Assembly: GCA_030641485.1 (NCBI GenBank)
Contig: DAOWHJ010000173.1
Span: 1-10,088 of the forward strand
DNA from: Pseudomonadota bacterium
Lineage (GTDB): Bacteria; Desulfobacterota; Anaeroferrophillalia; Anaeroferrophillales; Tharpellaceae
Reading direction: 5' to 3'
DNA length: 10,088 nucleotides
The position numbers and the translations under genes were made by a program. The notes beneath the pieces are model-generated. The model saw only the letters and a program-made list of their open reading frames with translations, made no database searches and had not been told where the DNA came from. This document shows, one piece after another, positions 6,819-10,088 of this stretch (position 1 is the first letter of the stretch; each line of letters opens with the position of its first letter).

Positions 6819-6841
6819 GAAAGCACTTTTCACACTTAACC

Positions 6842-8266
6842 CTACAAAAGTGCTGCCACGGCCTGATCCGCAATCTGCATTAATCCCTGGGGCATGATCC
6901 CAAGCAGAATGATTGCTGCAATAAGCAAAAAACCAAAGACCTTTACCCCAAAACCAAGCTCTATTTTTTCAACTTCACCCTCATCGCCCTGACAATAAAC
7001 GGCCCGAGCAAGTTTCAGGTAGTAAAAGGCTGAGATCGCAGCATTAATCATAGCAATTACAACCAAGCCATAAAATCCCTTTTCCAAGGCTGCCGTAAAT
7101 ATAACAAACTTCCCGGTAAAACCCACAGTTGGTGGAATTCCGGCCATACCAAAGGCTCCGGCCGCCAGGGTAAAGGCGAGAATCGGCGAGCGCCGGTGCA
7201 GCCCTTTAAGATCATCGAAGCCAATATTTTCACCGCCCGGTGCAATGTAGTAGATCACCACAAAGCAGGCCAGATTCATCAAAACATAACCGGCAATGTA
7301 GTAGATCACCGCCGCCATACCGAGTTGACTCCCACAAAGCAGGCCAATCACCATATAGCCAGCATGAGCAATGCTGGAGTAAGCTAAAAGCCGCTTAATA
7401 TCATCCTGAACTAGCGCGGCCAAATTACCAAATGTCATTGAGAGAACCGCAAGTACGACCAAAACCCAGGTAAACTCCGTGATCCCGGTACCAGTCATTG
7501 CGACCAAACGAATCAGGAGGGCTGCGGCACCAATCTTGGGCAGAGTTGCAATGAATGTAGTGGTCTCATTTGAGGCTCCCTGATAGATATCCGGAGTCCA
7601 AGCGTGCATTGGGAAAAGCGCCAATTTATAGAAAAAACTGGTCAGCATAAGTACCATACCAATTATTGCCATGGGCTCATGCTGGAGCAGTTTTGGCAAT
7701 TGAGCACTGATATCGACAAGGTAGGTCGAATGGGTCAAACCAAAAATATAACTTATACCAAAAAGGGAAATACCGGTAGCGGCGGCTCCGAAAAGCACAT
7801 ATTTAATTCCGGCCTCAACCTCGGTACGCTGACCCTCACTCCGACGAAAAGAGATGACGACATAGAGTGCGTATGATGATATCTCAAGACAAACCAGGAT
7901 CGTCAGTAGCTCAACGGCACTACTCATCATCACCAGGCCCAAGGTACTCAAGGAAAGAAAAAGGTAGAACTCGCTCTGCATCTCCTCTTCGATACCACTT
8001 AAGCTGCGACACATTACAAAAAGCAAAAAAAGTCCACCACACAGAAGAAATTTTATCAACTGCGACAGCGTATCGACCTGATAGGCTCCAGCAAAAATGG
8101 TCCCTGACGCACAACCACTAAGTACGCTTGCCACCAGAGTCAAAAAGGTACCGGTCAAGGCAATACGGGATAAGGCCGCACCTTTTAGATTTTTCAGTGA
8201 TGCCGCAAAAAGAACCAGCACCGTAACAATCAGAACAAGTTCAGGAAGGATAAGCATTACTTGCAT
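6842..8266 (-). CDS. nuoN: NADH-quinone oxidoreductase subunit N
   Basis: NuoN is an antiporter-like membrane subunit of complex I, thought to form one of the proton half-channel pairs nearest the quinone arm. At 474 aa with hydrophobic segments throughout it matches the usual length. Key charged residues are kept: E128 in VCLEISSY, K214 in FFYKLALFPMHAWTPD, K244 in TLPKIGAA and K386 in FTGKFVIF, corresponding to E. coli E133, K217, K247 and K395. DIKRLLAYSSIAHAGY (289-304) is the motif shared with NuoM, reflecting common origin. ATG 8266 has CAGG 10 nt upstream; the ATG three codons later is a weaker choice. It is the last gene of the operon, 58 bp after nuoM and just before a strong terminator. 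A split direct repeat lies at 7242-7346 within codons for about residues 307-342. Confidence 0.97.
   Translation of the reverse strand: MQVMLILPELVLIVTVLVLFAASLKNLKGAALSRIALTGTFLTLVASVLSGCASGTIFAGAYQVDTLSQLIKFLLCGGLFLLFVMCRSLSGIEEEMQSEFYLFLSLSTLGLVMMSSAVELLTILVCLEISSYALYVVISFRRSEGQRTEVEAGIKYVLFGAAATGISLFGISYIFGLTHSTYLVDISAQLPKLLQHEPMAIIGMVLMLTSFFYKLALFPMHAWTPDIYQGASNETTTFIATLPKIGAAALLIRLVAMTGTGITEFTWVLVVLAVLSMTFGNLAALVQDDIKRLLAYSSIAHAGYMVIGLLCGSQLGMAAVIYYIAGYVLMNLACFVVIYYIAPGGENIGFDDLKGLHRRSPILAFTLAAGAFGMAGIPPTVGFTGKFVIFTAALEKGFYGLVVIAMINAAISAFYYLKLARAVYCQGDEGEVEKIELGFGVKVFGFLLIAAIILLGIMPQGLMQIADQAVAALL
7242..7346 (-). repeat. Split direct repeat inside nuoN
   Basis: GCAATGTAGTAGATCACC occurs exactly at 7242-7259 and 7293-7310 (51 bases apart, both copies encoding VIYYIA). 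CCACAAAGCAGGCCA occurs exactly at 7258-7272 and 7332-7346 (74 apart, different reading frames). The first copy is thus a continuous 31-base block, and the second is the same block opened by 23 extra bases. Confidence 0.85.
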
Positions 8267-8324
8267 TTTTGTTTACCTGTAAGTAAATTATAGTGAGTAA
8301 GCAACTGAATATTTACCGTAACCA

Positions 8325-9932
8325 TTATAATGCGACTACTTGTTTGAACCAATTGCCAATTTCAAGTAGAGAATGGTGTCCTGCGTGCGGGTCAACTGGC
8401 GCGGCTGCACCTGCAGCTGAGATCTGCTGCAACAGATGCGCAACACTGGCATCCATAATCTTTAACAGTGGGGCCGGATAGAGACCAATCCAGAAGACAA
8501 AAAAAGCCAGCACCACAACCATTGTGAGCTCGCGAAAACTCAGATCTGTCAATTTGTGAGCATGCTCACCACCAGCACTTGCATCGTGATGGTGGGCGTG
8601 ACCATCCGAATCGTGCCAGACCATCCGTTGCAACAGGCGCAGCATATAGGCCGCCGCCAAAATCGCACCCGGAATTGCCAAAAAGCCGATTACAGCACTC
8701 TTTTTAAAGGCCCCAAGCAAAACCAGAAATTCCCCGACAAAACTGTTGGTACCCGGAAAAGCCAATGATGAAAGACAGAAGATTCCCAGGAATGTGACAT
8801 AGACCGGCATTATCATCCCCAAAGCTGAGTTATCAGCTATCTCACGACTATGGGTGCGCTCGTAGATCATCCCGACCATAATAAAAAGTCCGCCGGTGGT
8901 AATCCCGTGGTTAATCATCTGCAAGATGGCACCCTTTAAACCCTGATCGTTAAGCAGGAATATTCCCAGAGTAACAAACCCCATATGACCCACACTGGAG
9001 TAAGCGATCAGCTTTTTGATGTCGGTCTGGCCCAAGGCGAGATAGCCACCAAAGATGATTGATATCAACGACAGGGCAATCATATATGGCATGCAGAAAA
9101 TCGTCGCAGATGGAGCCATGGGCAGACAGAAACGTAGGAATCCGTAGCCACCCATTTTCAACAGAACACTGGCCAGGATAACACTACCTGCAGTCGGAGC
9201 TTCGACATGAGCCGCCGGGAGCCAGGTATGCAGAGGGTACATCGGAATCTTGATGGCGAAGGCCAGAGCGCAAGCCAAGAAGATCCACATTTGATAAGCG
9301 AACGAGAATTCTTGATCCATCAGGGCCGGAATGAAAAAGGTCCCGGTCTTGGTATAGAGTGCAACAATGGCAACCAGAAGAAAGATACTACCACAAAGAG
9401 TGTAAAGGAAGAATTTAATTGAAGCATAATCTTTACGGGCCCCACCCCAAACTGCGATCAGGAGGAACATCGGGATCAACATCGCTTCCCAGAAGACATA
9501 GAACAGCAACGCATCAAGTGCCGAGAACACACCGATCATCAGTCCTTCGAGGATCAGGAACGCCGCGAAGTATTGTGCCGGGCGATTCTTGATCGTGTCC
9601 CAACCGGCGATAATAACCAGCGGTGTGATAAACGTCGTTAGCAGAATCAACGGTGTGGAAAGGCCGTCAACACCCAATGAATAAAATACGTTAAGCGATG
9701 GTACCCAGGCTTCCTTCTCGACAAACTGCATGCCGATGGCAGCGTTATCGAAACCAACGTACAGCACAATACTGAGCAGGAATGTGATCGTAGAAACTGC
9801 CAGCGCAGCGATACGCATTATTCCGGCGCGCGAAGACGCCGCATCCTTGTCATCGCCGATAACAATCAGCGCTGCGCCGCCGATGATCGGCAGCCAGATT
9901 AAAATGCTTAACAGATGTTGCGAAAATTCCAT
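8325..9932 (-). CDS. nuoM: NADH-quinone oxidoreductase subunit M
   Basis: NuoM is the middle antiporter-like proton-pumping subunit of complex I. At 535 aa, slightly longer than E. coli NuoM (509), it has about 14 membrane segments. Channel residues are conserved: E149 in FYVFWEAMLIPM, K228 in FAIKIPMYPLHTWLP, K259 in VLLKMGGYG and E401 in FVGEF (E. coli E144, K234, K265, E407). DIKKLIAYSSVGHMGF (304-319) is the antiporter-family motif. Extra length lies partly in a histidine-rich loop (440-459, seven His) before the conserved DLSFRE motif and in a C-terminal tail with DPHAGHH (514-520). ATG 9932 has AGGGA 6 nt upstream, next to the nuoL stop; the nuoL-nuoM gap is 13 bp, so translation is likely coupled. 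nuoN follows after 58 bp. Confidence 0.97.
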   Translation of the reverse strand: MEFSQHLLSILIWLPIIGGAALIVIGDDKDAASSRAGIMRIAALAVSTITFLLSIVLYVGFDNAAIGMQFVEKEAWVPSLNVFYSLGVDGLSTPLILLTTFITPLVIIAGWDTIKNRPAQYFAAFLILEGLMIGVFSALDALLFYVFWEAMLIPMFLLIAVWGGARKDYASIKFFLYTLCGSIFLLVAIVALYTKTGTFFIPALMDQEFSFAYQMWIFLACALAFAIKIPMYPLHTWLPAAHVEAPTAGSVILASVLLKMGGYGFLRFCLPMAPSATIFCMPYMIALSLISIIFGGYLALGQTDIKKLIAYSSVGHMGFVTLGIFLLNDQGLKGAILQMINHGITTGGLFIMVGMIYERTHSREIADNSALGMIMPVYVTFLGIFCLSSLAFPGTNSFVGEFLVLLGAFKKSAVIGFLAIPGAILAAAYMLRLLQRMVWHDSDGHAHHHDASAGGEHAHKLTDLSFRELTMVVVLAFFVFWIGLYPAPLLKIMDASVAHLLQQISAAGAAAPVDPHAGHHSLLEIGNWFKQVVAL

Positions 9933-9945
9933 GTTCGTCCCTGAG

Positions 9946-10088
9946 CTAACGCAGCCAGATCAGCCAACCGAGCAGTGCGGTCAGTCCGATAAACATTGCG
10001 AATGCGTAGGTGTAGAGATAGCCGGTCTGAATCTGGCGCATAACACCTGCCAGTCGACCCACTGTCTTTGCTGTTCCGTTGACGAGAA
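9946..10088 (-). CDS. nuoL: NADH-quinone oxidoreductase subunit L, C-terminal end only
   Basis: This is the 3' end of a minus-strand gene running off the window; the stop TAG is at 9946-9948. The 46 visible residues contain GRLAGVMRQIQTGYLYTYA followed by a hydrophobic segment ending LLGWLIWLR. The RxxQTGxxxxYA pattern followed by a final membrane helix is typical of the NuoL C-terminus, and the position directly before nuoM (13 bp) agrees. NuoL is the distal antiporter-like subunit with the long lateral helix, which would lie in and just before this part. None of the channel residues are in view. Confidence 0.92.
   Translation of the reverse strand, partial: LVNGTAKTVGRLAGVMRQIQTGYLYTYAFAMFIGLTALLGWLIWLR

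Larger units (their letters stand above)
6542..6841. other. Intergenic region between amiC-like gene and nuoN
   Basis: This 300-bp gap holds the amidase ribosome-binding site (AAGGA just upstream of TTG 6541), an imperfect palindromic repeat (6564-6646), an AT-rich stretch (about 6647-6786) where the amidase promoter should be, and the nuo terminator (6787-6818). I found no -35/-10 pair good enough to call and no credible coding sequence; a 45-codon minus-strand frame at 6649-6786 lacks a ribosome-binding site. Confidence 0.6.

Noticed and set aside
6649..6873. Minus-strand frame of 74 codons between nuoN and the amidase gene
   Set aside because: It overlaps the nuoN 3' end in another frame and crosses the perfect terminator hairpin. 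A shorter version from the ATG at 6786 has no ribosome-binding site.
8287..8292. Perfect TATAAT on the minus strand in the nuoM-nuoN gap
   Set aside because: The position 17 bases upstream is TAAATA, not a -35 box, and there is no extended -10 TG; an internal nuoN promoter is not supported.
1..10088. Search for CRISPR arrays, tRNA or rRNA genes, phage genes, toxin-antitoxin or defence modules
   Set aside because: No regularly spaced repeats, cloverleaf sequence or recognisable proteins of these kinds were seen on either strand; almost all sequence is accounted for by housekeeping genes.

Overview
The window reads as ordinary bacterial chromosome. A Desulfobacterota-like (deltaproteobacterial) host is my best guess. 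The grounds are moderate GC content, a NuoL-M-N complex I tail, a TrpB2-type tryptophan synthase beta chain, a TPR-AMIN-amidase protein, and two short repeats that resemble dispersed repeats I associate with that group. This assignment is inference; no rRNA or other marker is present.

Layout. (1) Positions 1-832, plus strand: the 3' part of cmoB, a tRNA wobble-uridine modification enzyme whose first ~47 codons lie outside the window. (2) Positions 828-1440: a small mobile-element remnant. A 21-bp imperfect inverted repeat brackets an open reading frame that keeps only the C-terminal part of a REP-associated (Y1/IS200-like) transposase, and the left repeat contains the cmoB stop codon. (3) Positions 1448-3228, minus strand: a two-gene unit, an M23 cell-wall endopeptidase followed 35 bp later by yjbQ. 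(4) A strong terminator at 3281-3319 separates this from the next minus-strand unit, amiC-like amidase then trpB2 (3338-6541, 21 bp apart). (5) Positions 6542-6841: a 300-bp gap holding an imperfect palindromic repeat and a perfect 14-bp terminator hairpin. (6) Positions 6842-10088, minus strand: nuoN, nuoM and the last 46 codons of nuoL, the distal end of a nuo operon.

How the genes relate. nuoL, nuoM and nuoN encode the three antiporter-like proton-pumping subunits of respiratory complex I, and all expected membrane Lys/Glu residues are present in M and N. The amidase and the M23 peptidase both cut peptidoglycan (the amide bond and the peptide cross-link respectively) and lie on either side of trpB2, whose role there is not explained by its neighbours.

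I found no CRISPR array, phage, toxin-antitoxin or defence system, and no convincing undescribed system. The most unusual items are the transposase remnant fused to its terminal repeat at the cmoB stop, the replaced zinc-ligand histidine in the M23 peptidase, a perfect 12-bp hairpin over that enzyme's first metal motif, a split direct repeat inside nuoN, a histidine-rich loop in NuoM, and a linker in the amidase that is half Lys/Arg.
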